DNA of 64,000 nucleotides from assembly GCA_001730015.1 (NCBI GenBank), contig MDLA01000133.1, forward strand, positions 24,125 to 88,124, read 5' to 3'. Shown one piece after another: positions 18,713-27,509 of the stretch. The position numbers and the translations under genes are program-made. Every line of letters starts with the position of its first letter. Position 1 is the stretch's first letter. Under the pieces are notes generated by a model. That model did not search any database. It was not told the DNA's origin and saw nothing but the letters and a program-made list of their open reading frames with translations. The DNA is from Chromatiales bacterium (ex Bugula neritina AB1) (lineage in GTDB: Bacteria > Pseudomonadota > Gammaproteobacteria > Granulosicoccales > Granulosicoccaceae).

Positions 18713-19327
18713 ATGAACAAAGGCCCGAGAGACAATCGCTGGTATTTCAGGTTGATGGCCCCTAATACCAAAGGTGAAAAGTTTGCCTGGCTGGACCCGA
18801 CTTCAATCTATATCAACGGGGCGGCGTTTCATGATTTGCTCGATGACTTATGCAATGACCTCACGCTGGAATCGATAGATGTGGTAGCCGGTCTTGATGC
18901 GATGGGGTTTGTGTTAGGTGCCGGAATTGCTACGCGCATTGGCAAGGGGTTTCTGCCAATACGTAAAGCCGGCAAGCTTTGTGTGCAAACTGATTCGGCC
19001 TCATTTAAAAATTATTCAGGCCGGACGCAGGATATGGAAATGCGTCTGCCGGCATTTGCTCCCGGCACGCGAGTGCTGCTGGTTGATCAATGGGTGGAAA
19101 CCGGCGGCACAATGCATGGTGCGGTGCAATTGGTGGAACAGCAGGGCGGTCATGTTGCCGGAATGGCGGCGATTGTTATGGAAGAAAATGAGCAAACCAA
19201 TGCGTATAGAGAAAAGTACAGCTGTGTAACAGCCATTCTGCCAGGTACGGACTGGCAACAGCAGTGCAATGCTCAATACCTTGAGAGCTTTAAAGCCTAT
19301 GATCCGGAGTTGGCGTTCCCGATTTGA
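18713..19327 (+). CDS. Adenine phosphoribosyltransferase-like protein
   Basis: 204 residues, 39 bp after the TIM-barrel gene. The type I phosphoribosyltransferase core is visible: GFVLGAGIATRIGKGFLPIRKAGKL matches the substrate-side region of APRT, and VLLVDQWVETGGTMHGA is the PRPP-binding loop. The usual double acidic pair of that loop is D-Q here, a change that may alter metal or substrate use. Expected reaction by family: base plus PRPP to nucleotide and pyrophosphate; the true base is unknown. It ends 28 bp before the convergent SelO gene. Confidence 0.85.
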   Translation: MNKGPRDNRWYFRLMAPNTKGEKFAWLDPTSIYINGAAFHDLLDDLCNDLTLESIDVVAGLDAMGFVLGAGIATRIGKGFLPIRKAGKLCVQTDSASFKNYSGRTQDMEMRLPAFAPGTRVLLVDQWVETGGTMHGAVQLVEQQGGHVAGMAAIVMEENEQTNAYREKYSCVTAILPGTDWQQQCNAQYLESFKAYDPELAFPI

Positions 19328-19355
19328 AATCTGGGGTGTGGGTTGTTTTATAAAT

Positions 19356-20975
19356 CTAGCTGGAGCAGGTGAGCATTGTGCATCCAGGTCGCTGCGTCGC
19401 CCACTCGGGGCGGCGGCTGGCGTACTTCTCAAATTCCGGCTGCTCAGAGTAGGGGTTTTGCAGTACTGCCATGAGTTCTTCTATCACTGAGTAATCACCT
19501 TGCTCAGCCGCATCGATAGCTTGCAATGCCATATAGTTGCGCAGCACATATTTTGGATTTGTGCTGTTCATCAGCTTAGTGCGTTTGGATGGATCGATGT
19601 CAGCGACACGTGCGGCCCACTGCCCCAGCCATGTATTGAATGCCTCTATTGTTGTGTCGTCGAGCGGCTTGGAATCGTAAAACGCATCTGATATCACGGC
19701 CAGCATGTCAGTGGGTTTTTCCTGCCCGCCAGCTGCTTCTATCTGTGCCAGTTTACGGAAAAACAGGGTGTAGTCTGTTGCGGTGAGTTCGAGAGTTTCC
19801 CACAGCGAGTTATATAGTGCCTTGTCTGCTGGCTGTGGATCGGTAATTCCCAGTTTCGCGGCGACAGTGTTGTTCCAGATGTTGTCGTAGTAGTCGTTGT
19901 ATGTTTCCAGTACTTCCTCAAGCGGCTTAGTATTGTTGTCGAATAAAGGTAGTATGGCGTTTGCCAGGCGGTATAGATTCCATAGTCCAATCTGCGGCTG
20001 ATTGCCAAAACTGTACCGTCGATTTTGCCGGTCGACGAAATTAGGTGTCCAGCGTGGGTCGTATTCTTCCAGCCAACCGTAGGGACCGTAGTCGATAGTG
20101 TGGCCCAGAATAGACATGTTATCTGTGTTCATTACCGCGTGGACGAATCCGACACGTTGCCAGTGAGCCATCAGTTGTGCTGTTCGCTGAAGTATCTCTT
20201 GAAACCATTGCTGGTAAACATCCGGTCCCGGTTTACCCAGATGCGGGTAGTCACGGGTAATCACGTGATCGGCCAGGGCTTTTAGTTCGTCGTGCTCGTG
20301 GTGGGCTGCGTGAATTTCAAAGTTACCGAACCGGACAAACGAGTGCGCGGCACGACATAATATTGCGCCTTGTTCAGCTTGTACGTTGCCGTCGTAGAAG
20401 ACGTCTCGATCGACACTGTCGCCGGTCAGACACAAGGTGAGCGATCGGGTGGTAGGAATGCCGAGGTTGTGCATAGCTTCGGAGCACAGATACTCTCTGA
20501 CTGATGAACGCAGAACGGCAAAACCGTCGCCTTGTCGCGAGTAGGGTGTCTGTCCGGCACCTTTGAGCTGCAGCGTCCAGTGCTGCCCTTCCCGGTCCTG
20601 AATTTCACCGAGCGCTATGGCGCGACCGTCGCCCAGTTGACCGGCCCAGTTACCGAATTGATGCCCGCCATACCGCATTGCATAGGGAGTTGATCCAGCT
20701 GCGACTTCACTGCCGGTGAAAAAACGGGCGCTGGCGTCGGGGGTACCTTGGATATTCAGTCCCAGACGCTTTTCCATGTCTGCAGACCAGGCTATTAGTG
20801 TGGGCGCGCTGGGTACCGCCGGTTGCACTTCAGACCATATTATATGCTCCTGCTGGTGGTTGCAGTCGGCCGGTAGCGGTTTCCCGGGCAGGGCTTGCGT
20901 GAAAGCGTCAGTGAGATTGAGGCCTTGTATGCCGCTGTCTGCATCTTTGGCTGGTTGCTGTGGTTGTGTTTTCAT
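19356..20975 (-). CDS. selO: SelO/YdiU protein adenylyltransferase
   Basis: 539 residues. Pseudokinase-fold enzymes of this family transfer AMP to protein side chains and affect redox homeostasis. Family signatures are present: RYGGHQFGNWAGQLGDGRA, LKGAGQTPYSRQGDG, HAVMNTDNMSILGHTIDYGP and FGNQPQIGLWNLYRLA. The C-terminus GCTMLTCSS carries the redox CxxC-type site as cysteine, as in E. coli; selenocysteine occurs at this place in some eukaryotes. The length is somewhat greater than that of E. coli YdiU (478), including the extended N-terminus. It is convergent with the PRTase gene. Confidence 0.95.
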   Translation of the reverse strand: MKTQPQQPAKDADSGIQGLNLTDAFTQALPGKPLPADCNHQQEHIIWSEVQPAVPSAPTLIAWSADMEKRLGLNIQGTPDASARFFTGSEVAAGSTPYAMRYGGHQFGNWAGQLGDGRAIALGEIQDREGQHWTLQLKGAGQTPYSRQGDGFAVLRSSVREYLCSEAMHNLGIPTTRSLTLCLTGDSVDRDVFYDGNVQAEQGAILCRAAHSFVRFGNFEIHAAHHEHDELKALADHVITRDYPHLGKPGPDVYQQWFQEILQRTAQLMAHWQRVGFVHAVMNTDNMSILGHTIDYGPYGWLEEYDPRWTPNFVDRQNRRYSFGNQPQIGLWNLYRLANAILPLFDNNTKPLEEVLETYNDYYDNIWNNTVAAKLGITDPQPADKALYNSLWETLELTATDYTLFFRKLAQIEAAGGQEKPTDMLAVISDAFYDSKPLDDTTIEAFNTWLGQWAARVADIDPSKRTKLMNSTNPKYVLRNYMALQAIDAAEQGDYSVIEELMAVLQNPYSEQPEFEKYASRRPEWATQRPGCTMLTCSS

Positions 20976-21091
20976 ATAAGCCAGTATATAGGTTCGCTCA
21001 TTCGGGTTTGCTAGAGCTTTCAGCTAAAGGATCGGTAATTGGCACGCGAAGATCCCAGTCTGCTTTGGTTAACATTACAATGATCGATGTG

Positions 21092-21111
21092 TTGTAACGT
21101 TTTCGCTACAA
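21092..21111. promoter_or_regulatory. Inverted repeat between selO and the repeat-bearing gene
   Basis: TTGTAACG at 21092-21099 and CGCTACAA at 21104-21111 form an 8-bp inverted repeat with one mismatch around TTTT. It lies in the 185-bp divergent spacer, 50 bp before the TTG start at 21161, where an operator would be expected. No factor is assigned. Confidence 0.35.
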
Positions 21112-21160
21112 ATACACGGGTAGTGCTGGTACATTTGCGGGGTGAATCCGGAGTGTTAGT

Positions 21161-21916
21161 TTGCGCATTAAGCCACTTATATCAGTTGCCTACCTTATTG
21201 CCGTGCCTGTGGTGCTGTTACCAGTGAGAGCAGTGGACAAGGTACCGGCGGATTACGGCGCATTGATCTCGCAATTGCAACTGCCGATACAGCACAACGC
21301 CAGAAGCTTGTCTGAGAATGAAGATCTTCTGCGGACGCGATCTTCTGGCCAGCTATTCCGATCAAATTCGTTAAATACGAATAACTATTCGCCTCAATCG
21401 ATCGAAATATCTGACTCAGAACCACGCGCCCTCGCTTCGACCCCAATTCCCGGACAGGGTCCAGGCAGCTCAGCGGCGGTGGAGTACGTGCAGGCAGATG
21501 TGAAGGTTCAGGGAGTCCTTTCAACAACCGAATTACTGGCAGACTTAGCGGTCAAGGATAATACGGCTGAGGAAGCCACCTTAGCGGCACAGCCGTCTGA
21601 AAGTCCAAATGATAAAGAAGAAGTATGGGCCGAAATCAGCAATGCGATCGCAAGTCTGAATGAGATGGTGGGCGACAAAATGTTCAGAGGCTTGCGGCGT
21701 ACCAGTGAAAATAGAATGGATGTACGGTTGGATACGCACTATTGGCGCCGGGTGCTATACCAGACCCGTGTTGATCTCAAAAATGATATCAGCGATATCT
21801 GGCATCTGTATGTTTTGCAATACAATAACGACAACGCATCATCCGTTTTTTTTATCGATGACAGAACCGGGAAAACGATCGATATATTTACCCGGACATC
21901 AGGCGGTAATCAGTAG
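21161..21916 (+). CDS. Exported protein of unknown function carrying repeat A in frame
   Basis: 251 residues from TTG, with GGAG six bases upstream. Residues 1-24 are a signal peptide (AVPVVLLPVRAV). Residues about 50-99 are encoded by repeat A copy 1 (21307-21458), which stays open in frame and reads ENEDLLRTRSSGQLF then NNYSPQSIEISDSEP. The C-terminal half (from AAVEYVQADV) is unrelated to the repeat and ends with a compact segment (YWRRVLYQTRVDLKNDISDIWHLYVLQ) that looks folded. I do not recognise a family. The repeat probably inserted into a linker of an older secreted protein. A convergent EamA gene follows 43 bp downstream. Confidence 0.7.
   Translation: MRIKPLISVAYLIAVPVVLLPVRAVDKVPADYGALISQLQLPIQHNARSLSENEDLLRTRSSGQLFRSNSLNTNNYSPQSIEISDSEPRALASTPIPGQGPGSSAAVEYVQADVKVQGVLSTTELLADLAVKDNTAEEATLAAQPSESPNDKEEVWAEISNAIASLNEMVGDKMFRGLRRTSENRMDVRLDTHYWRRVLYQTRVDLKNDISDIWHLYVLQYNNDNASSVFFIDDRTGKTIDIFTRTSGGNQ
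21307..21458 (+). repeat. Dispersed repeat A, copy 1, inside a coding sequence
   Basis: Ends are CTTGTCTGAGAAT (21307-21319) and ATTCCCGGACAGG (21446-21458), an imperfect terminal inverted repeat (10 of 13). The interior matches copies at 28713-28865 (plus), 33895-34047 (minus) and 63913 onward (minus), with shared blocks such as ACGCGATCTTC, ATAACTA and CCTCGCT. Length 152 bp. The frame of the host gene runs through it without a stop. Confidence 0.9.
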
Positions 21917-21959
21917 GCAGGTGATTTACCATCGGTGTTTTTTTTATTGTTTGTGGTCT

Positions 21960-22883
21960 CTATTTACGAGAGCTGATGGTGCTTGTACCCGGTTCTGGAG
22001 TGGTAATTTCCAGTACAACGGCAAAGAGAATAAACATTGCTGCAATTACTTCTCTAAGTGATAACAGCTCCCCTGCGACGAGTGGGGCACTCACTCCGGC
22101 AACGAGTACTTCAGACATCATTAAAATCCCGACCCGACCGGGTGACAAGAGCTGTGCGCATCGAGCGCACACGTAAAGAGATGGAAGCACGATCAGTACA
22201 TAAAAACCGAACAACCAGGGCAGGGCCTGCAGCCAGGCGGTTGCGGCTGGAATGCCGTAGCTGGATGCCGGGTTCGAGCTGGTTGCCCCCAGCATAAGAA
22301 ATACAGCGCTTGCAGCAATAGCTGAGAGATATTGCAGAGGCACTATATCGAGTGCCTCAAGTTGCGGCGCTTTTCGAATTAGTACCATGGAGATTCCCCA
22401 GCTTATACCGGCTGCCAGGGCAGCCAGGTCGCCGATGTTGAGACTGGCTTGTGTGCCATCGGCCTTGGACAACATAATCCACAGCCCGAAAAAACCGATG
22501 GCCATTGATATCCAGCGTCGAAAGCCTGCCTGTTCATTCAAAAAAACAATACTCAGCAGGGTTGACCAGATCGGGGTCATATAGAACAGCAGAGTAGTTC
22601 GCATCACGGTTGTGTGCAGGAAGCTGGTTGCATAGCTCGCCAGAGCGAAACCTGCTGTGAGTCCGATGAGAAGAAGGGCTGGGAAGTTACCGCTGAGCTT
22701 CTGATGCCGTACCAGCATGAGGGGCAGCAGAAACAGAAACGGCACGAAATAGATTGCGAAAACAGACCAGCCGCCGACGATCCCCGCGGCTTCAATATGG
22801 CGCAGTGGTAGCCAGTACAAGCCCCAGAATGCTGCGGCGATAAATGCGGCAATACTGGGTTTGAGAGTGTTGCTGGTCGGCAT
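21960..22883 (-). CDS. EamA/DMT-superfamily permease
   Basis: 307 residues from the ATG at 22883 (a longer GTG form from 22958 adds a polar tail not expected in the family). Ten hydrophobic helices in two EamA halves: AAFIAAAFWGLYWLPLR at the start of the first and ALAAGISWGISMVLIRKA at the start of the second. Members export or import amino acids, metabolites or drugs; substrate unknown. It is convergent with the repeat-bearing gene and divergent from the sahR-like gene, whose operator at 23112 is 229 bp upstream of it. Confidence 0.9.
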   Translation of the reverse strand: MPTSNTLKPSIAAFIAAAFWGLYWLPLRHIEAAGIVGGWSVFAIYFVPFLFLLPLMLVRHQKLSGNFPALLLIGLTAGFALASYATSFLHTTVMRTTLLFYMTPIWSTLLSIVFLNEQAGFRRWISMAIGFFGLWIMLSKADGTQASLNIGDLAALAAGISWGISMVLIRKAPQLEALDIVPLQYLSAIAASAVFLMLGATSSNPASSYGIPAATAWLQALPWLFGFYVLIVLPSLYVCARCAQLLSPGRVGILMMSEVLVAGVSAPLVAGELLSLREVIAAMFILFAVVLEITTPEPGTSTISSRK

Positions 22884-23111
22884 AGAGCGATGTTGTCGGT
22901 GATCGGAATTGAGGGGAGGATGGTACGTCAGGCAGTTTGATATTGCTGAACGGTTCACGAACTTTTTGTGAGCTGTGGTATGGCGGTATATCTCCAGGAA
23001 TGGTTTTTTATTGAAATTACTATTGATAAAACAGAGTGTTAAGTTGTTTTTTCCTGGAATGTGGACAATAAATTGCTAATCGGATCCAAGGCTGTAATAA
23101 TATGAATGTAC

Positions 23112-23131
23112 ATATAAAGATATCTTTATAT
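23112..23131. promoter_or_regulatory. Perfect 20-bp palindrome, likely operator for sahR-like/metF
   Basis: ATATAAAGATATCTTTATAT is a perfect palindrome ending 19 bp before the ATG of the ArsR-type regulator. ArsR-family dimers bind such AT-rich inverted repeats, and SahR-type regulators of methionine genes autoregulate from operators next to their own genes. It is therefore the probable site through which the regulator controls itself and metF. Confidence 0.75.
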
Positions 23132-23150
23132 AATACCGATAAAATAAATT

Positions 23151-24095
23151 ATGGAACAACTTTTAACAGGGCTTCGTGCTGCGGGCGAACCAACCCGGCT
23201 GCGGTTGCTGGCACTTTGCGCTTACGGTGAGCTCAGTGTCAGCGAGCTGACGCAGATTCTCGGTCAAAGCCAGCCTCGCGTGTCCCGGCATTTAAAGCTT
23301 CTGGTTGAGGCCGGGCTACTGCAGCGGTTTCGCGAAGGGGCACAGGTGTTTTACCGTATTGCCGACCGCTCGGAGGAGGCCCATTTAGCGCGTACTGTTG
23401 TTGATTTGCTGCCACCACATGATTCCGAGTTGAATCGGGATCTGCAGCGCCTGGATCAGGTCAAGCAGAGGCGGGCTGATCTTGCTCATAATTATTTTCG
23501 AGAAAATGCTGCGCGCTGGAGTGAGATCAGGGCATTGCATGTGCCTGAGGTGCAGCTGGAGAGAGAGTTACTGGAAGTGGTTGGCGACCAGCCGGTTGCC
23601 GATTTTCTTGATATTGGAACGGGTACCGGCCGGGTGCTGGAGTTGCTTGCCAGCCGCGCGGAGCGAGGAATGGGCATTGATCTGTCTCAGGAAATGCTAA
23701 CGGTGGCTCGAGCCAATCTGGAAAAAGCGTCGCTCAGAAATGTGCACGTTCGCCAGGCAGACATGTACAACATGCCGCTTGAGGATGACGCAATAGACCT
23801 CGCCACTTTACATCTGGTGCTGCACTACAGCGATTCGCCTGCGCGCGTTATAGAAGAAGCGGCCCGTGTATTAAGGACCAACGGGCGGCTGGTGATTGTC
23901 GATTTCGAGGCGCACAACGAAGAACACCTGAGGCTGGAACATCAGCACCATCGATTGGGTTTTGAAGATACCGAGATCGATAGCTGGTTTGCTCAAAATG
24001 GCCTGGATGCAGAGCAGTGCCGGGGGCTGCAGGGTAGCCCGTTAACGGTAAAAATCTGGCAGGCAACCAAGCGTGCTCAAGTGGCCACGGGCTGA
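23151..24095 (+). CDS. ArsR-type regulator fused to SAM-dependent methyltransferase domain, SahR-like
   Basis: 314 residues. Residues 1-95 are an ArsR winged helix (LRLLALCAYGELSVSELTQILGQSQPRVSRHLKLLVEAGLL) with no evident metal-binding cysteines. Residues about 145-290 are a class I methyltransferase fold (DFLDIGTGTGRVLELL, then GMGIDLSQEML). Such fusions act as S-adenosylhomocysteine or SAM sensors controlling methionine-cycle genes. metF follows 33 bp downstream in the same operon, which supports this. No ribosome binding site is visible before the ATG; the leader is AT-rich. A perfect palindrome precedes it. Confidence 0.9.
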   Translation: MEQLLTGLRAAGEPTRLRLLALCAYGELSVSELTQILGQSQPRVSRHLKLLVEAGLLQRFREGAQVFYRIADRSEEAHLARTVVDLLPPHDSELNRDLQRLDQVKQRRADLAHNYFRENAARWSEIRALHVPEVQLERELLEVVGDQPVADFLDIGTGTGRVLELLASRAERGMGIDLSQEMLTVARANLEKASLRNVHVRQADMYNMPLEDDAIDLATLHLVLHYSDSPARVIEEAARVLRTNGRLVIVDFEAHNEEHLRLEHQHHRLGFEDTEIDSWFAQNGLDAEQCRGLQGSPLTVKIWQATKRAQVATG

Positions 24096-24128
24096 CTTTA
24101 TACCTAACAGGAGCAAGGTGGAAATAAT

Positions 24129-24998
24129 ATGAAGGACGTGAATTTTTCTTACGAGTTTTTCCCGCCGGGCAACCTCATTGGCGAACGCCGTTTCTGGCGA
24201 AGTCTGGGTTGTATAGAAACAATGAATCCGGCGTTTTTCTCCATTACCTATGGTGCTCTGGGAACAGACCAGGAGCGTAGTATCAATACGATAGAAAATG
24301 TTGTTCAGGAAACTGATGTACCAATAGCCGCACATCTGACGTTTGAGGGTTCGACCAGGAAAGAAATAAACCGGGTTGCCAGGCGGCTGGCAAAAGCGGG
24401 CGTTGATAAAATAGTTGCACTACGTGGTGATGCACGAGCAGATGCCGATGCTGCCGCGCAACGCGGGCCGTGCTATCAGAGTGTGGCAGAATTTATCGCG
24501 GGACTGGTTGAGATTTATCCGTTTGATATCAGCGTGGCATGCTATCCGGAGGTGCATCCTAAAGCCCTTAGCGTAGGTGCGGATATTCTAGAACTGAAAG
24601 GCAAGTGTGATGCGGGTGCGAATCGCGCGATTTCGCAGTTCTTTTTCGACGTGGATCAGTTTGAGCGTTTTCGTGACAATGCAACAGCCGCTGGAATCAA
24701 TGTTCCGATTGTTGCAGGTATACTGCCCATTCGGGATTTCCACAAAATGACGGTTTTCGCAGAGCGTTGTGGCACAAAGGTACCGCAACGCTTGTACGAT
24801 TTATTCGAGCCCGCAAAGAGAAATCCGCAGCTGGCGGCGCAAATTGCTCAGGACGAGGTAGAGTCATTTATAGATAGGTTGATAAGTCGCGATTGCAGCG
24901 ATTTTCATATCTATACATTGAATCAGCCAATTGAGTTGCGTCAATGCGCTATGTCACGTCAGCGTTCGCTTGCGGCACCGATTGCGGTTTCAGCCTGA
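24129..24998 (+). CDS. metF: 5,10-methylenetetrahydrofolate reductase
   Basis: 289 residues. Reduces methylene-THF to methyl-THF for methionine synthesis, with FAD. Start supported by AGGTGG. The family core is present: SYEFFPPGN, FFSITYGALG, PIAAHLTFEGSTRKEI, DKIVALRGDARAD, SVACYPEVHP, the ELKGKCDAGANRAISQFFFDVDQF stretch, and PIVAGILPI. It is second in the operon with the SahR-like regulator. Its last 40 bases overlap the end of the histidine kinase gene on the opposite strand, so both stop codons lie inside the other gene. Confidence 0.96.
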   Translation: MKDVNFSYEFFPPGNLIGERRFWRSLGCIETMNPAFFSITYGALGTDQERSINTIENVVQETDVPIAAHLTFEGSTRKEINRVARRLAKAGVDKIVALRGDARADADAAAQRGPCYQSVAEFIAGLVEIYPFDISVACYPEVHPKALSVGADILELKGKCDAGANRAISQFFFDVDQFERFRDNATAAGINVPIVAGILPIRDFHKMTVFAERCGTKVPQRLYDLFEPAKRNPQLAAQIAQDEVESFIDRLISRDCSDFHIYTLNQPIELRQCAMSRQRSLAAPIAVSA

Positions 24999-26812
24999 CG
25001 ATTGAAATTAAGTTGCTCGAATTGCAATAACTGCTCTATTGCATCGAGAAGATCAGCAGGCGCCGCCGGTTTGTGCATTAACCTGAAGCCACTTTTAGAT
25101 GCTTCCAGGACACGCTGAGGGGATGTGTCGCCTGTGATAATTATTGCGGGTATATTTGTGCTTGTGGCCTTTCGAACATTAAATATAGCCTGGTCGCCAC
25201 TGGTGTTTTCACGCAGGCGATAGTCGGTGATCAATATATCTGGCAGGATATCGGCATCATTGAGAAGTTCTATAAGATCCCGGTCTGATTCTGCGGTAAT
25301 CGTGGCATAGCCCTGGGCCCCGAGCATTATCTCCATGCCGTCCCGTATATCTTTTTCATCATCGATAACTGCAATAACGGCATCTTTTGCGCAACTACTC
25401 TCCAGCTCAACAGGCTGTTCTGTATCTGCGGGCTGAGGGTTGGTAGCCGGGATTCCGATGGGAACCTGCAGGGTGTAGGTGCAGCCGCGATTCACGCTGG
25501 ATTTCAATTCAAGAGGCAATTCCAGCAGCTCGCTCAAGCGCTTCACAATTGATAGCCCGAGCCCTAACCCTTTTGATCTGTCTCTCTCGGGGTTGCCTAT
25601 TTGATAGTATTCGGAAAAAATCGCATGCTGTTCGTTGTTGGGTATGCCCTTGCCGTTGTCTTCTATTGTGATACGTATGGTTTCTTTGTGTTGTCGACTG
25701 CTCACTTTAATAAAGGTGCCGTTGCTGTGAATAAGCGCGTTTTCGATCAGATTACGAAGTACCCGATCTAACAGAACCGGGTCAGTGTGGATGGTTGCAT
25801 TACCGGGTGTAATAATCAGCTTCATGTTGTTTTCTAATGCTGTGCTGGCAAACGCCTGTTCCAGTGTTTGCAACAGCGGGGCAAGCTGGAAACTTTTTTC
25901 AATTACTTTTATGACACCGGCGTCGAGCCGTGACAGATCTAGCAGGCTGGAAAATAGATTGGTGAGGACCGTTGCTGATTGCTGGGCTTTTTGCATAGTC
26001 GAATGGCCCGCTGGTAATACATGTTTTTCGAGTGAGCCAAGAAATAAACCCAATGCATGAAGCGGCTGCCTCAGGTCGTGACTGGCTGCGGCGATAAAGC
26101 TGTCTTTCGCCTTGCGTTCGAGTTTTCCACTGCGCAGTTCGTTGACAACCTCTGACAGCTGCGCCTGCGTTTGTTCTGATTTTTCAAACAAATTCCGCGA
26201 ACGCCTGTTTGCAACGAATAACAGGTAAGTGGCAATTGACGCAGTAGAGAATAATAAGGCGCTGAAAAACCAGAATGCCCGGTACAGAGTGTCCATACGA
26301 CTATTGAGTTCGTCGCGTAACTTAGAGCTCAGTACAAAATACAAGTGCCCGATTTCGTGTACCTGGCCGGACAGCAGTCGAGCGCGGTCGTAAATTTGCC
26401 TGGCTTCGTTTACGGCCAGTGGTTGCTCTGATGATACGAGCGGGTCGGTCTCGATGAGGAAAACATTCGCTTCGGCAAGTAGCGTCCTGAGCCTGGGGAG
26501 TGGTGCGCTTTTCCCCGGGTTTTTCAGGGAAAATATATTTATGGCGCTCCAGACCATCTCGAACTTGTTTTTGTACTCGGTTATTTGATGATGATTTTCC
26601 CTGTGGTTACCATGGTTCTGGATATACATGCTGAGTGCGTGCTGAAAGTCATCGAAAATACTATCTGTTTGCAGCAGAAAATTCAGTCCTCCAGGACTGC
26701 TGTTGCTGAGCTGCACTCGGGTTTTGTCTAATTGCTGCACAATCAGAGCTACCTGGGTGGCGCTCAGAATGGCGAACAGCAACAATAAGAGTGAGAGGTA
26801 CCTGCTGCTCAC
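24959..26812 (-). CDS. Hybrid sensor histidine kinase with receiver domain
   Basis: 617 residues in the inner membrane. Two transmembrane helices (about residues 7-25 and 180-203) frame a helical periplasmic sensor of about 150 residues. Then comes the dimerisation helix with AASHDLRQPLHALG (phosphorylated His245), the ATPase with NLIENALIHS and GKGLGLGLSIVKRL-like boxes, and a C-terminal receiver with acidic IDDE, phospho-Asp530 in LITDYRL and the lysine of LMHKPA. No output domain, so a separate response regulator is expected elsewhere. The ATG overlaps the upstream gene by four bases. It overlaps metF by 40 bp tail to tail. Confidence 0.95.
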   Translation of the reverse strand: MSSRYLSLLLLLFAILSATQVALIVQQLDKTRVQLSNSSPGGLNFLLQTDSIFDDFQHALSMYIQNHGNHRENHHQITEYKNKFEMVWSAINIFSLKNPGKSAPLPRLRTLLAEANVFLIETDPLVSSEQPLAVNEARQIYDRARLLSGQVHEIGHLYFVLSSKLRDELNSRMDTLYRAFWFFSALLFSTASIATYLLFVANRRSRNLFEKSEQTQAQLSEVVNELRSGKLERKAKDSFIAAASHDLRQPLHALGLFLGSLEKHVLPAGHSTMQKAQQSATVLTNLFSSLLDLSRLDAGVIKVIEKSFQLAPLLQTLEQAFASTALENNMKLIITPGNATIHTDPVLLDRVLRNLIENALIHSNGTFIKVSSRQHKETIRITIEDNGKGIPNNEQHAIFSEYYQIGNPERDRSKGLGLGLSIVKRLSELLELPLELKSSVNRGCTYTLQVPIGIPATNPQPADTEQPVELESSCAKDAVIAVIDDEKDIRDGMEIMLGAQGYATITAESDRDLIELLNDADILPDILITDYRLRENTSGDQAIFNVRKATSTNIPAIIITGDTSPQRVLEASKSGFRLMHKPAAPADLLDAIEQLLQFEQLNFNRQAETAIGAASER

Positions 26813-27330
26813 AACACCTCAATTTCCAGTAGCTGCCAGACACAGGTGTTTTTATTTGATTCTGTTAGAGAATCCGGGTAGTCGTCAAAAGGCATCATGA
26901 TCCACAACGGGCCCTGGTCCCGCACTCGCATGTAGTTATTGTCTTTTTTGTATGCAACGATAGCGGGGACATCGGCAAAATTATCGGTGTCGGCTTCAAA
27001 CCAGTATTTATCCAGCGCCGAGGCACGGATTTGAGTTGATTGTGCACCGACGAGATCCAGCAACATATGTAAATTGACGCCGGTGAACAAGGTGGGTTTC
27101 TTAGTCCATGGGGATGACGTGGTAAATTCGGTCCGATTGAGGGATTCGAGCATTGCCAGATCAAATGCCGCGATTCCATTGCTGTTGGTATTTGAGATCT
27201 TACCGGTGATCTTTAACAATACCGGGCCGGTGGGCGCAGACAATTCATCTCCGATAGCCGGAGGCATTGCAACTAGTAGTATCAGTGTTAGCAGTATACG
27301 GCTGGTAGTGAGCCTGGATGATATTGGCAT
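26809..27330 (-). CDS. Exported protein with oxidoreductase molybdopterin-type fold
   Basis: 173 residues with a signal peptide (LLTLILLVAMPPAIGDE, cleavage near residue 27). The mature part follows the pattern of small periplasmic proteins of the sulfite-oxidase-like fold: LKITGKISNTNSNGIAAFDLAMLESL, then KPTLFTGVNLHMLLDLVGA, AYKKDNNYMRVRDQGPLWIMMPFDD. The conserved cofactor cysteine of true enzymes is not evident, so it may bind a ligand only. The stop overlaps the histidine kinase start by four bases; it probably senses a signal for that kinase. Confidence 0.8.
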   Translation of the reverse strand: MPISSRLTTSRILLTLILLVAMPPAIGDELSAPTGPVLLKITGKISNTNSNGIAAFDLAMLESLNRTEFTTSSPWTKKPTLFTGVNLHMLLDLVGAQSTQIRASALDKYWFEADTDNFADVPAIVAYKKDNNYMRVRDQGPLWIMMPFDDYPDSLTESNKNTCVWQLLEIEVL

Positions 27331-27509
27331 GTCATTCCGTGATTGTTGTCCGGCGGTAAGTCAGTTCTAATCATTTTTCCATCGTATTACAAGCCGGTGC
27401 CATCCATTATGATGGATTGTTTAAACCCCGTGCGCAGACTTGCTATGCTGTAGTTTGTCGATTTTGTACGTATGGGTTATTGAAACCCTTAAGTTTTCAC
27501 GGAGTGTTT

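Noticed and set aside
20966..20975. Selenocysteine use in selO
   Set aside because: The C-terminal site is Cys (TCSS) and no in-frame UGA occurs; the protein ends normally.
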